Assembly: GCF_001748145.1 (NCBI RefSeq)
Contig: NZ_BCQA01000001.1
Coordinates: forward strand, 5,172,501 to 5,236,500
Reading direction: 5' to 3'
Length of the DNA stretch: 64,000 nucleotides
Source: Bosea sp. BIWAKO-01
GTDB taxonomy: Bacteria > Pseudomonadota > Alphaproteobacteria > Rhizobiales > Beijerinckiaceae
Position 1 is the first letter of the stretch. Each line of letters starts with the position of its first letter. Below are positions 18,756 through 27,466 of this stretch, piece by piece. The notes below the pieces were generated by a model, which had not been told where the DNA came from, did not search any database, and worked only from the letters and a program-made list of their open reading frames with translations. Made by a program: the position numbers and the translations under genes.

Positions 18756-19976
18756 TCAGCCGTGAAAATGCTGCTCGATGGCACGCATCATCTCGTCAGG
18801 CTGGATCTGCCCGAGCAGCGCCCTTTGCATGTTGGCCGGCCAGACCCGGGCGATGAAATCCGGCGTCTTGGGCGAATCCGGCAGCGAGGCCGCGAATGGC
18901 AGCGAGGCCGCGCTCGCATCGACGAAGCGCTTGGGGTGCAGCGTCCAGTCCTTCGCCGCCGAGGTCGCGATCGGCAACTGCCCGGTGAACTTGTTCAGAA
19001 CCACGTTGTTCTCCGCCGTGGAGAGGAAGGCGCACCATTTGAAGGCGGCCTCCCTGGCCTTGCTGGCGGCGAAGACGGCGTTGGACTCGTCGCCGAAATA
19101 GGTCCAGCCCTTGCCATCCGGGCCTCGCGGGACCGGCACGGCCGAAACCTTGTCGCCGAGCACACCGACGATCTCGTTGGCCGAGCCGACATGGTGGATG
19201 GTCATGGCAGTCCGGCCGGCCTTGAAGGTATCGACGATCTGCCGGAAGCTGTCGGTCGGAGCCGAGGCCGGCACCACCTTGTCCTTGACGCTGAGATCCA
19301 CGAACCAGCGGTTGGCTGCGAGCGCCTTGTCGCTGACCATTCCGCCCTTCTCGAAATTGGCGCCGCCGCCGAGAACGAACGGGCCCCAGTGGTCGAAGCC
19401 GCCTGCGCCGCCACGCAGGCCGAAGCCCGAGACATCGCCCTTCGTGAGCGCTTTGGCCGCCGCACGGAATTCATCGAAGGTTGCCGGCGGTTTCAGCCCC
19501 GCCTGCTCGAACAGGTCCTGCCGATAATAGAGATAGAGCACGACATATTGCAGAGGCAGGTAATATTGCTTGCCGTCGGCGCCCCTGTTGATCTTCCAGA
19601 TGTTGTCCGCAATGTCGCTGCGCCCGGCCCAGCCGGCGATCAGGTCATCGATCGGGGAAAGCGCCTTCATCTGCTGGAAGCGGGCAGCCCAGGACAACCG
19701 CACCATCGCGCAGTCGGGTCCGTTGCCGGCGACGAGGGCGGCGAAGAGCCGGGTCTGGTAGTCGTTACCTCCGCCCCAGGGGATGCTCTCGGCCTGGACC
19801 TTGATGCCGGGGTTCGCTGCCTCGAACTTGGCGACGAGTTCGGCCGGCGAATGCTGCGGATTGTCGAAGTGATACCACCAGCGCACCGTCGTGGTGCCTT
19901 GGGCGATGGCGGGGCGGGCTAGAGGGCTGGCGAGAGCGCTGGCGCCCGCTAACTTGATGAAAGTCCTGCGTTCCAT
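18756..19976 (-). CDS. Sugar ABC transporter substrate-binding protein with Tat-like signal
   Basis: The product is 406 residues, an extracellular solute-binding family 1 protein (MalE/UgpB type). MERRTFIKLAGASALASPL is a twin-arginine-type signal. The mature start has VRWWYHFDNPQ and the family segment VAKFEAANPGIKVQ. The ATG at 19976 has a GGAGG site ahead of it and is well supported, although it lies 28 bases inside the end of the upstream esterase gene. Ligand: a sugar or polyol (family inference). Confidence 0.9.
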   Translation of the reverse strand: MERRTFIKLAGASALASPLARPAIAQGTTTVRWWYHFDNPQHSPAELVAKFEAANPGIKVQAESIPWGGGNDYQTRLFAALVAGNGPDCAMVRLSWAARFQQMKALSPIDDLIAGWAGRSDIADNIWKINRGADGKQYYLPLQYVVLYLYYRQDLFEQAGLKPPATFDEFRAAAKALTKGDVSGFGLRGGAGGFDHWGPFVLGGGANFEKGGMVSDKALAANRWFVDLSVKDKVVPASAPTDSFRQIVDTFKAGRTAMTIHHVGSANEIVGVLGDKVSAVPVPRGPDGKGWTYFGDESNAVFAASKAREAAFKWCAFLSTAENNVVLNKFTGQLPIATSAAKDWTLHPKRFVDASAASLPFAASLPDSPKTPDFIARVWPANMQRALLGQIQPDEMMRAIEQHFHG

Positions 19977-20935
19977 GGTTGGTTTCCTCCGGTTTTTTTA
20001 TCGTTGAGGTGGTTGGCAATGTGGCGGCCACCAGCGGTGATCATGTCGGCCGCGGCAGTGAGTTCCCTGCTCATGCGCAGGCAGCCATGCACGACGCCGG
20101 GAACATGATCGAAACGGTAGGGCACGCCGGCTTCGCCCAAGCGCTGGGCCAGCCGGATGGTGTCGTCGCGTAGCGGATCGAGCCCTGCGGCGGAGAGATA
20201 GAGCGGCGGCAAGCCGGCGAGGGCAGCCCGGCCAGGCGCGGCCAGACTCAGCGTCTCGTCCGGCTCGTCGCCGAGGAAATTGTTCCAGTACCAGCGCATA
20301 TTCGCGCTGGTGAGCAGGTAGTCGCCGCCACCGAAGGCCGCATGGCTCGCCGTCGAGAAGTCGGGCTCGTAGCAGCCGTAGAACAGCGCGGCGGCGGATA
20401 ACGGCGGCAAGCCCTCATCGCGCCGGCGCAGCAGCGCTGCCAGCGCTAGATTGGCGCCTGCGGAATCGCCAGCGATCGCGATCCGTTCCGCCGGAACGGG
20501 CGTGCCCAGCCCACCACGTTCGACTAAGGCGATGGCGGCCAGAACATCGTCGAGCGGGGCCGGGAACGGGTGTTCGGGAGCAAGCCTGTAATCGACGCCC
20601 AGCACGGCGCAGCCCGCTGCCACCGCGAGATTGCGCATCGTGCCGTCATGGGTCTCGATTGAGCCGAAGGTCCAGCCGCCGCCATGCGCATAGACGATGA
20701 CGGACGCTGCCTGCGCGCCTTCAGGCCGGTAAAGCCGCGCACGCATCGCGCCGGCATCCGTGGGAATGACCATATCGCTTGCCGGGATCGCCGGAGCGCC
20801 CTCGCTCCACGGCAAGGTTGCGGCATCGACGGTTGCGCGCGCCTCGCCTATCGGAGCGGAGCGGAAATCGAAAGCCGGACCGGCGCGCAGCCGCTCCAGA
20901 AGCACCTGCATCTGCGGATCGATCCAGGTCGTCAT
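19949..20935 (-). CDS. Alpha/beta-hydrolase esterase of the hormone-sensitive-lipase family
   Basis: The product is 328 residues. The oxyanion-hole motif HGGGW (about 85) and nucleophile elbow GDSAG (about 155) are both present, and a late HGCLR supplies the catalytic histidine. The enzyme probably removes acyl groups from small esters, perhaps from the sugar the operon imports. It starts in an ATGA overlap with the GntR stop. Its last 28 bases overlap the start of the receptor gene; the C-terminal tail is longer than the fold needs. Confidence 0.87.
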   Translation of the reverse strand: MTTWIDPQMQVLLERLRAGPAFDFRSAPIGEARATVDAATLPWSEGAPAIPASDMVIPTDAGAMRARLYRPEGAQAASVIVYAHGGGWTFGSIETHDGTMRNLAVAAGCAVLGVDYRLAPEHPFPAPLDDVLAAIALVERGGLGTPVPAERIAIAGDSAGANLALAALLRRRDEGLPPLSAAALFYGCYEPDFSTASHAAFGGGDYLLTSANMRWYWNNFLGDEPDETLSLAAPGRAALAGLPPLYLSAAGLDPLRDDTIRLAQRLGEAGVPYRFDHVPGVVHGCLRMSRELTAAADMITAGGRHIANHLNDKKTGGNQPWNAGLSSS

Positions 20936-21585
20936 TCGGCGGCTCCGTCACGCAGGACGATCGTGTCGATATGCTCCGCCATCGCCTGCGACAGGCCTTC
21001 GCCATCGCGGGCCTCGAGCAATGCGAGCAGTATCCCATGGCGCGCAGCGGTTTCTGCGAGCGGGCGGCGATGACCGGGTGCCCAGAGCTTCGAACGGTGC
21101 GAGTGCAGGGTGCAGCGGGTCAGGATCTGTTCGAGCGCATCCAGTCCCGACAGGCGGAAGATCGTCAGGTGGAAAGCCATATCGAGGATGATCAGGGCAT
21201 ATTCGTCGCCGGCTGCGGCGACGGCATCCATGTCGGCCTGTATCGCGTATAGCCGCTCCAGGCTGTCCCGCTCGACATGCTGCACCGCCCGCAAGGCGCC
21301 GCGAATCTCGATACGGCGGCGCAGGGCCAGAATTTCCTCCGCCTCCTCCGGATCAAGCCTGGTGACCATCGTGCCGCGATGGCCGGAGCGGGTGACGAGC
21401 CCGTCCTCCTGCAAGCGCAGGAGCGCCTCGCGGATCGTGCCCTGGCTGCAACCATGCTCGCGCGCCATGCCGAGCTCGGTGAGCGCGCTCTCGGGGCGCA
21501 GCTCGTTCAGCATGATCTGGCGCTTCAGTGACTCGTAGACGACGTCACGGGGCCTTCGAATCTGGTTTGGAATGAGCGCGTTCAT
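20932..21585 (-). CDS. GntR-family regulator with FCD domain, first gene of the sugar operon
   Basis: The product is 217 residues. Residues 13-75 are the winged helix (LGMAREHGCSQGTIREALLRL), the rest a helical FCD effector domain (FHLTIFRL with its metal-site His). I start at the ATG at 21585: upstream in-frame starts lie beyond a palindrome and promoter. No ribosome site precedes this ATG and the predicted transcript begins about there, so the mRNA may be leaderless. It likely represses its own operon and releases on binding a sugar acid. Confidence 0.85.
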   Translation of the reverse strand: MNALIPNQIRRPRDVVYESLKRQIMLNELRPESALTELGMAREHGCSQGTIREALLRLQEDGLVTRSGHRGTMVTRLDPEEAEEILALRRRIEIRGALRAVQHVERDSLERLYAIQADMDAVAAAGDEYALIILDMAFHLTIFRLSGLDALEQILTRCTLHSHRSKLWAPGHRRPLAETAARHGILLALLEARDGEGLSQAMAEHIDTIVLRDGAAE

Positions 21586-21621
21586 CAATATCGATAATGA
21601 TATTGATACAGACGGTGTCAA
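21584..21621 (-). promoter_or_regulatory. Promoter and GntR-type operator of the sugar operon
   Basis: On the minus strand TTGACA (21616-21621) is followed, after 17 bases, by ATTATC (21593-21598). A perfect 9-bp inverted repeat ATCAATATC-N6-GATATTGAT (21584-21592 and 21599-21607) brackets that -10 element and touches the start codon. Repressor binding there would block polymerase directly. Confidence 0.65.
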
Positions 21622-22100
21622 GTGAGCTTTCATGGAATGCGTCCGAGCCCTTGACCATGTGAGGTGAGGCAGCTGCGACCACCGGGGAGGCGTCTCGAAG
21701 AAGTCTTTGCAGGTCAGGGCGTTATCGTCGGGAGGCGACGCAATCGTCACCGACGAGGAAGGATTCGCTTCATCGCTGCCTGCAGCCATGAGGCAGCGAT
21801 GAAGCGGCGGCCTCCGTGTCTGAAGTGTTCGCCGGAGGGAGCCAAACAATGAGCGCGCGCATCTTCGGCCGGAGCGCACCCAAGCGCTCATTCTTGAAAT
21901 TCATGATTGATAGAAGCGCCTGAAGGGCCGCGGACCGGGCGGTTGCAGCGCATTCCTGCAGGCTCAGGTGGCGAAAAATGTCCATCCGAGTCGGATCGCG
22001 TCTGGAAGAGCAATCCTTTCCCAGCGGATCAACTGGCTTCCCAATTTTGCCGCGGGGAAGCGTCAAGCCTCTGAAGTTCAGCGCAAACCACTGATCTTGC
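21622..22100. other. Gap of about 480 bases without a supported gene
   Basis: Apart from the 16-bp inverted repeat at 21766-21806 I see nothing convincing. Short open frames on both strands (for example 21664-21852 plus and 21770-22066 minus) have no recognisable motifs or ribosome sites. Confidence 0.5.
21766..21806. repeat. Perfect 16-bp inverted repeat with a 9-base loop
   Basis: The arms at 21766-21781 and 21791-21806 are exact reverse complements. The repeat lies in the long gap between the GntR promoter and the tRNA gene. There is no T-run on either side. It may be a transcription terminator, a small-RNA hairpin or a mobile-element relic. Confidence 0.7.
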
Positions 22101-22175
22101 TGGTGAGCGGGGAGGGGATCGAACCCTCGACCACATGATTAAAAGTCACGTGCTCTACCACTGAGCTACCCGCCC
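22101..22175 (-). tRNA. tRNA-Lys (anticodon UUU)
   Basis: The minus strand folds as a 75-base cloverleaf. The acceptor stem GGGCGGG pairs with CCCGCTC (one G-U), the D stem begins TAGCTC, the anticodon loop is CTTTTAA with UUU as anticodon, the T arm is GAGGG-TTCGATC-CCCTC, and the 3' CCA is encoded. Nothing is out of place. Confidence 0.95.
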
Positions 22176-22187
22176 TCACAGGCCGCT

Positions 22188-22216
22188 GACATACGGACGC
22201 CCCGCGCGCCGGTCAA
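22188..22216 (-). promoter_or_regulatory. Promoter of tRNA-Lys
   Basis: TTGACC (22211-22216) and TATGTC (22188-22193) are spaced by 17 bases and end 12 bases before the tRNA 5' end on the minus strand, a normal arrangement for a stable-RNA promoter. Confidence 0.6.
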
Positions 22217-22285
22217 CATCGTTCGCACACTCCGGTCATTGTTCGATGGCTTTGAGATATGGCAGAAGCGCTCCGGAGGATCCGC

Positions 22286-23266
22286 ATGACCGATTTGCCC
22301 ACCCTGTCCGAGATCAAGGCCGCCAAGGCTCTTGTGGACACTGTCTTCCCGGGAACGCCGCAATATGCCTGGCCGCTGCTGAAGCAGCGCCATGGCTTCG
22401 AAATCGTGGTGAAGCACGAAAATCACACGCCGATCGGGGCTTTCAAGCTGCGCGGCGGCATCGTCTATCTCGACCGGCTGAAGCGCGAGCGCCCGCATGT
22501 GAAGGGCGTCGTCTCGGCGACACGTGGCAATCACGGCCAGAGCATCGCGATGGCTGCAAGCGGAGTCGGGCTGCCTTCGGTCATTGTCGTGCCGCTCGGC
22601 AATGCTGTGGAAAAGAACGCTGCGATGAGGGCGCTCGGAGCCGAACTGATCGAAACCGGCCGGGATTTCGACGAGGCTAGGGCTGCAGCTCAGCAAATCG
22701 CCCGCGAGCGCAGCTATGAGATGGTGCCATCCTTCCATCGCGATCTCGTCTGCGGTGTCGCAACCTATGCGCTCGAGCTCTTCACGGCGCGGCCGAATCT
22801 GGCGCGCGTCTATGTCGGGATCGGACTTGGCTCGGGAATCTGCGGGTTGATCGCGGCCCGTGATGCGCTCGGCATCAAGACCGAGATCATCGGCGTCGTC
22901 TCGGACATCGCCGATTCCTACGCCCGCTCGGTCGAGGCGAAACAGGTCGTCCCGGTCGAGGATGCGCCGAGCTTTGCCGACGGGATTGCTGTTCGGATGC
23001 CCGATGCCGGAGCTCTCGCGATCATCCTCAAGGGTGCGGCGCGGATCGTGCGCGTCAGCGAGGATGCGATCGCCGAGGCGATCCGGAACTATTATCTCGA
23101 CACCCATAATCTCGCGGAAGGCGCGGGGGCTGCGCCGCTGGCGGCAGCAGCAGCCGAATCCGAACTCAACCAGGGCGCCTCGGTTGGCGTCGTCCTTGGG
23201 GGCGGCAATATCGACATGCCGGTCTTCCGCAAGGTTCTTGCCGGGGAAACCCCTCGCATTGGCTAG
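22286..23266 (+). CDS. PLP-dependent threonine dehydratase-family enzyme
   Basis: The product is 326 residues, a fold-type II PLP enzyme. The lysine motif is GAFKLRGG (about 56) and the phosphate-binding loop is GLGSGICG (about 181). It lacks a C-terminal ACT domain, so it is of the catabolic type. Likely reactions are deamination of threonine, serine or 3-hydroxyaspartate; a hydroxyectoine-type dehydratase is another choice. The ATG at 22286 has GGAGGA five bases before it. It stands downstream of the divergent tRNA gene. Confidence 0.85.
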   Translation: MTDLPTLSEIKAAKALVDTVFPGTPQYAWPLLKQRHGFEIVVKHENHTPIGAFKLRGGIVYLDRLKRERPHVKGVVSATRGNHGQSIAMAASGVGLPSVIVVPLGNAVEKNAAMRALGAELIETGRDFDEARAAAQQIARERSYEMVPSFHRDLVCGVATYALELFTARPNLARVYVGIGLGSGICGLIAARDALGIKTEIIGVVSDIADSYARSVEAKQVVPVEDAPSFADGIAVRMPDAGALAIILKGAARIVRVSEDAIAEAIRNYYLDTHNLAEGAGAAPLAAAAAESELNQGASVGVVLGGGNIDMPVFRKVLAGETPRIG

Positions 23267-24341
23267 TTTGAAGGACGCTGGCGCAGCGGGCTGGAAGCGT
23301 TGGTCGTTGGCGTTTCTCGGCACGGCGCTCGCGCTGGTCCTGCTTATCTTCGGCTTCATCGCGGTGATGGATCCGTTCGGTTCACGCCTTGCCGCCGGGC
23401 AGGCGGCGCGCCCGCTGATGGATATCAACCAACGCTACATGTACCCGCAGCTCGTACGCTCGGGCGCTTTCGATGCTGCCATCTTCGGGACATCGACGAT
23501 GCGGCTGCTCGACCCCGCGGTCCTGTCGAAGGGCCTCGATGTCCGCATGGCCAATCTTGCCATGAACGCTGCCACGCCGTGGGAGCAGGTCCAGATAGCG
23601 GAGCTGTTCGCGCGCAAGTCGGCAACACCCAAGGCGGTGATCTGGGGCATCGACACGACCTGGTGCGAGCCCGACGCGACCGAACCGGCCAAACGCCTGA
23701 CTCCACGCCCGTTCCCGCCCTGGCTCTATGACGAGGCGCGCTGGAACGATTGGCCGAAGCTGATCAACCTGACGACGCTGGAAATCGCGGGCCGCCTCCT
23801 GGCTTACAAGCTCGGTTATCTGCCCGAGCGGATCCGCCGCGACGGCTACGAAGTGTTCACGCCCCCCGAAGAGACATACGATCTCGCGCGGGCTCGCTTT
23901 CATTTGTTCCAGAACTATGGCGGCACTGCTCCAGACCTGACACCGATCGCACCCGCGACGGAGGTGGCTGCGAAGGAACGGGATGGCTGGCGCTTTCCAG
24001 CGCTGGATTGGCTCGACACCGCCCTGGCGGCCTTGCCGCGGGAGACGAGCAAGCTGATCGTCCTTCCGCCCGCCCATCTCACGGCGCTGCCGCGCGAGGG
24101 CTCGGCAGGCTGGCAGCACTATGCAGCCTGCAAGGAAGCGCTCCGATCCCTGGCGGCGCGGCGCGGTGCCGTCATCGCCGATTTCGCCCATCGCTCGGCC
24201 GTCACGCAACAGGATGCGAATTACTGGGATCCGCTGCATTTCCGACTGCCGATCGCGCAGCGTGTCGAGGCTGACCTCATCGCGATCGCGCGCGGCGCTC
24301 CGGTGAGTTCGGATGGGTTCGTTCAGGTTTCTCGCCCCTGA
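23259..24341 (+). CDS. Membrane-anchored SGNH-hydrolase-like protein
   Basis: The product is about 360 residues. One N-terminal membrane helix (WSLAFLGTALALVLLIFGFI) anchors an extracytoplasmic domain. GTSTMR (about 82) resembles the serine block of SGNH/AlgJ-DltD-like proteins, and WDPLHF near the end supplies a D-x-x-H block. It may act on an acyl group of an envelope polymer, as inference. The start is uncertain: TTG at 23259 overlaps the upstream gene by 8 bases, with TTG at 23268 as an alternative. Confidence 0.6.
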   Translation: MASLKDAGAAGWKRWSLAFLGTALALVLLIFGFIAVMDPFGSRLAAGQAARPLMDINQRYMYPQLVRSGAFDAAIFGTSTMRLLDPAVLSKGLDVRMANLAMNAATPWEQVQIAELFARKSATPKAVIWGIDTTWCEPDATEPAKRLTPRPFPPWLYDEARWNDWPKLINLTTLEIAGRLLAYKLGYLPERIRRDGYEVFTPPEETYDLARARFHLFQNYGGTAPDLTPIAPATEVAAKERDGWRFPALDWLDTALAALPRETSKLIVLPPAHLTALPREGSAGWQHYAACKEALRSLAARRGAVIADFAHRSAVTQQDANYWDPLHFRLPIAQRVEADLIAIARGAPVSSDGFVQVSRP

Positions 24342-24382
24342 TCGTTAACGCGGCATAAACCACGCAAGGATAGCCTGCCGGC

Positions 24383-24694
24383 ATGGTCGTTCGCCGTGGT
24401 CTCAGATCCTTTTTCATCACGCTCGCGCTCTATCTCGTATCGAGTGGAGCGATCGGCTACTTCATGTTCCATGCCCAGCATGGCTCGCGTGGGCTCGAGG
24501 CCCGCGGCGGCCTGCAGGAATCGCTGCGGGTCATGGAGGATGAGCTCAAGGAGCTCACCACGGAGCGCAAGAGCTGGGAGCAGCGCCTTGCCCTGATGCG
24601 TGACGAAGCTGTCGATCGCGATCTGCTGGAAGAGCGCGCGCGCGCGTCGCTCGGCCGGATCCATCGGAACGATGTCATCATCATGGGGCGCTGA
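24383..24694 (+). CDS. ftsB: Septum formation initiator FtsB/DivIC family
   Basis: The product is 103 residues: a short cytosolic tail, one membrane helix (FFITLALYLVSSGAIGYF), then a periplasmic coiled coil (about 45-75) and a conserved basic tail. This is the FtsB/DivIC layout; the protein joins FtsL and FtsQ in the divisome. The place just before pdhA is the usual one in Hyphomicrobiales. Confidence 0.82.
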   Translation: MVVRRGLRSFFITLALYLVSSGAIGYFMFHAQHGSRGLEARGGLQESLRVMEDELKELTTERKSWEQRLALMRDEAVDRDLLEERARASLGRIHRNDVIIMGR

Positions 24695-24723
24695 GCAGCG
24701 GGAAAAGCCGCAGAATAGTTCCG

Positions 24724-24785
24724 GTTACATCGATTAACTGGATTCAAGTTAATACACGAAAGCGTAGAAATATCAGCGATGTAAC
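24724..24785. promoter_or_regulatory. Nested inverted repeats upstream of pdhA
   Basis: An outer perfect 9-bp repeat (GTTACATCG at 24724-24732, CGATGTAAC at 24777-24785) encloses an inner perfect 7-bp repeat (ATTAACT at 24733-24739, AGTTAAT at 24747-24753). Both lie in the 175-base gap before pdhA. They may be binding sites of a dimeric regulator of the pyruvate dehydrogenase operon. Confidence 0.45.
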
Positions 24786-24869
24786 TCATGTTGCATTGCG
24801 AGATACCTCCCTCGCCAAGGGGTATGTGATCCTCTACAACCAAGGTCGAATGATCTTGGAGGATCGCCG

Positions 24870-25973
24870 ATGGCCGTTGCCGCGCGCAAGACGAAAGCTC
24901 CCGCTCAAGCCAAAACCGCGGCCAAGGGCGCGGCAAAGGCCAGTTCAGCCAAGACAACCGCGGAGAAGGGGGCGGCCAAGGCGCTGAGCAACATGCCCGC
25001 CTTCACAAGGGAAGAAGACCTTCACGCCTATTACGAGATGCTGCTGATCCGCCGCTTCGAGGAGAAGGCGGGGCAGATGTACGGCATGGGCCTGATCGGT
25101 GGCTTCTGCCACCTCTATATCGGCCAGGAAGCCGTCGTCATCGGCATGCAGATGGCCTCGAAGGATGGCGATCAGGTCATCACCGGCTATCGCGATCACG
25201 GTCACATGCTTGCGACCGGAATGGAATCACGCGGCGTGATGGCCGAGCTGACCGGGCGCCGCGGAGGCTACTCCAAGGGCAAGGGCGGCTCGATGCACAT
25301 GTTCTCCCGCGAGAAGAACTTCTACGGCGGGCACGGCATCGTCGGCGCGCAGGTATCGCTCGGTGCGGGCCTCGGTTTCGCCAACTGGTACCGGGAGGAC
25401 GGCCGGGTCTCGATGACCTATTTCGGCGACGGCGCGGCCAATCAGGGCCAGGTCTATGAGAGCTTCAACATGGCCCAGCTCTGGAAGCTGCCGGTCGTGT
25501 TCGTGATCGAGAACAACCGCTACGCCATGGGCACCTCGGTCAACCGCGCTTCGGCGCAGACCGATTTCTCCAAGCGCGGCCTGTCCTTCTCCATCCCCGG
25601 CGAGCAGGTCGACGGCATGGATGTCCGCGCCGTGCGCGCTGCCGGCGAGCGCGCGATCGCGCATGCCCGCTCGGGCAAGGGTCCCTACATTCTCGAGATG
25701 CAGACCTATCGCTATCGCGGTCACTCGATGTCTGATCCGGCAAAGTACCGCTCCAAGGACGAAGTCCAGCGGATGCGCGAAGAGCATGATCCGATCGAGC
25801 AGGTGAGGGGGCGCCTCACCCGCGATTTCAAGATTGCCGAGGACGAGCTCAAGGCGATCGACGCCAAGATCCGCGAGATCGTCAACGACGCGGCCGAATT
25901 CGCAACGCATGATCCGGAGCCCGATGTCTCGGAGCTCTTCACCGATATTACGCTGGAGCACGCCCGGGCCTGA
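24870..25973 (+). CDS. pdhA: Pyruvate dehydrogenase E1 component, alpha subunit
   Basis: The product is 367 residues. It has an Ala/Lys-rich tail of about 40 residues, then the E1 alpha domain. The thiamine diphosphate motif GDGAANQG (about 188) to IENN is intact, and the loop [11 protein letters not shown] is present. With PdhB it decarboxylates pyruvate and reductively acetylates the E2 lipoyl group. GGAGG lies 7 bases before the ATG. First gene of the pdh operon. Confidence 0.97.
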   Translation: MAVAARKTKAPAQAKTAAKGAAKASSAKTTAEKGAAKALSNMPAFTREEDLHAYYEMLLIRRFEEKAGQMYGMGLIGGFCHLYIGQEAVVIGMQMASKDGDQVITGYRDHGHMLATGMESRGVMAELTGRRGGYSKGKGGSMHMFSREKNFYGGHGIVGAQVSLGAGLGFANWYREDGRVSMTYFGDGAANQGQVYESFNMAQLWKLPVVFVIENNRYAMGTSVNRASAQTDFSKRGLSFSIPGEQVDGMDVRAVRAAGERAIAHARSGKGPYILEMQTYRYRGHSMSDPAKYRSKDEVQRMREEHDPIEQVRGRLTRDFKIAEDELKAIDAKIREIVNDAAEFATHDPEPDVSELFTDITLEHARA

Positions 25974-26052
25974 GGCCCGGACCGCGCCTAAGTCTCTGCC
26001 GGCCTTGCCGGCATCTCCTGATCCCGCGTCCTTTCAAATTCCGGGTGTGTTC

Positions 26053-27462
26053 ATGCCGATTGATATCCTTATGCCCGCGCTTTCGCCCACCATGGAGGAG
26101 GGCAAGCTCGCCAAATGGCTCAAGGCCGAGGGGGATGCCATCAAGGCAGGCGACATCCTGGCCGAGATCGAGACCGACAAGGCGACCATGGAAGTCGAAG
26201 CGGTCGACGAAGGCATCCTTGCCAAGATCCTGGTTGCCGACGGCACCGAGAACGTCGCGGTCAATACGCCGATCGGCGTGATCGCGGCCGATGGTGAGGA
26301 TGTGAAGGCGGCTGCCTCAGGCGGCGCCAAGCCGGCGGCGGTTGCCGAGAAGCCGGCCGAGCCCGAGGCCAAGGCGGAGAAGGCCTCGGCCGAAGCTCCT
26401 GCGGCCACCACCGCACCGAGCGTACCTGCTCAGGCGAAGTCCTATGACGCGTCGAGCGAGTTCCCCGCGGGTGCGGAGGTCGTCACCATGACGGTCCGCG
26501 AGGCGCTGCGCGATGCCATGGCGGAGGAGATGCGCCGGGATGGCGATGTCTTCGTCATGGGCGAAGAGGTCGCCGAGTATCAGGGCGCCTACAAGGTCAC
26601 GCAGGGCCTGCTCCAGGAATTCGGCCCCAAGCGCGTCATTGACACACCGATCACCGAGCACGGCTTCGCCGGTATCGGCGTCGGTGCAGCGCTGACCGGC
26701 CTGAGGCCGATCGTCGAGTTCATGACCTTCAATTTCGCCATGCAGGCGATCGACCAGATCATCAACTCGGCGGCCAAGACGCTCTACATGTCCGGCGGCC
26801 AGATGGGCTGCCCGATCGTGTTCCGCGGACCCAACGGTGCTGCCGCCCGCGTCGCCGCCCAGCACAGCCATGACTACGCCGCCTGGTACTCGAATGTGCC
26901 CGGCCTCAAGGTGGTGATGCCCTACAGCGCCTCGGACGCGAAGGGCCTCCTGAAGAGCGCGATCCGCGATCCGAACCCGATCATCTTCCTCGAGAACGAA
27001 ATTCTCTACGGGCGCACCTTCGAGGTTCCGAAGGGCGACGATTTCCTGATCCCGATCGGCAAGGCCAAGGTCGTGCGTCCGGGCACGGATGTCACCATCG
27101 TCTCCTTCGGCATCGGCATGACCTATGCACTCGGCGCCGCCGAAGCCCTGGCCAAGGAAGGCATCGAGGCCGAAGTCATCGACCTGCGCACCATCCGGCC
27201 GATGGATATCGAGACGGTCATTGCCTCCGTGCAGAAGACCAACCGCTGCGTCGCGGTCGAGGAAGGCTTCCCGCAGTCCGGCGTCACCGCCGAAATCGGC
27301 ATGCGCATCATGGAAGCGGCCTTCGACTATCTCGACGCGCCGGTCGCCCGCGTCACCGGCAAGGATGTGCCGATGCCGTATGCGCATAATCTCGAGAAGC
27401 TCGCCCTGCCGAATGTCGGCGAGGTCATCGCGGCGGCGAAGGCCGTCTGCTACAGGGCCTGA
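26053..27462 (+). CDS. pdhB: Pyruvate dehydrogenase E1 component, beta subunit with N-terminal lipoyl domain
   Basis: The product is 469 residues, about 140 longer than a plain E1 beta. Residues 1-78 are a lipoyl domain with the modified lysine at K43 (ETDKATM), then an Ala/Pro/Glu linker to about 135, then the transketolase-like beta domain ([20 protein letters not shown]). The extra lipoyl domain is typical of alphaproteobacterial PdhB. I start at the ATG at 26053 where the lipoyl domain begins. Confidence 0.96.
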   Translation: MPIDILMPALSPTMEEGKLAKWLKAEGDAIKAGDILAEIETDKATMEVEAVDEGILAKILVADGTENVAVNTPIGVIAADGEDVKAAASGGAKPAAVAEKPAEPEAKAEKASAEAPAATTAPSVPAQAKSYDASSEFPAGAEVVTMTVREALRDAMAEEMRRDGDVFVMGEEVAEYQGAYKVTQGLLQEFGPKRVIDTPITEHGFAGIGVGAALTGLRPIVEFMTFNFAMQAIDQIINSAAKTLYMSGGQMGCPIVFRGPNGAAARVAAQHSHDYAAWYSNVPGLKVVMPYSASDAKGLLKSAIRDPNPIIFLENEILYGRTFEVPKGDDFLIPIGKAKVVRPGTDVTIVSFGIGMTYALGAAEALAKEGIEAEVIDLRTIRPMDIETVIASVQKTNRCVAVEEGFPQSGVTAEIGMRIMEAAFDYLDAPVARVTGKDVPMPYAHNLEKLALPNVGEVIAAAKAVCYRA

Positions 27463-27466
27463 TGCC

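Noticed and set aside
17931..19922. A 663-residue plus-strand open frame
   Set aside because: It is antisense to the sugar permease and receptor genes and lacks any recognisable fold.
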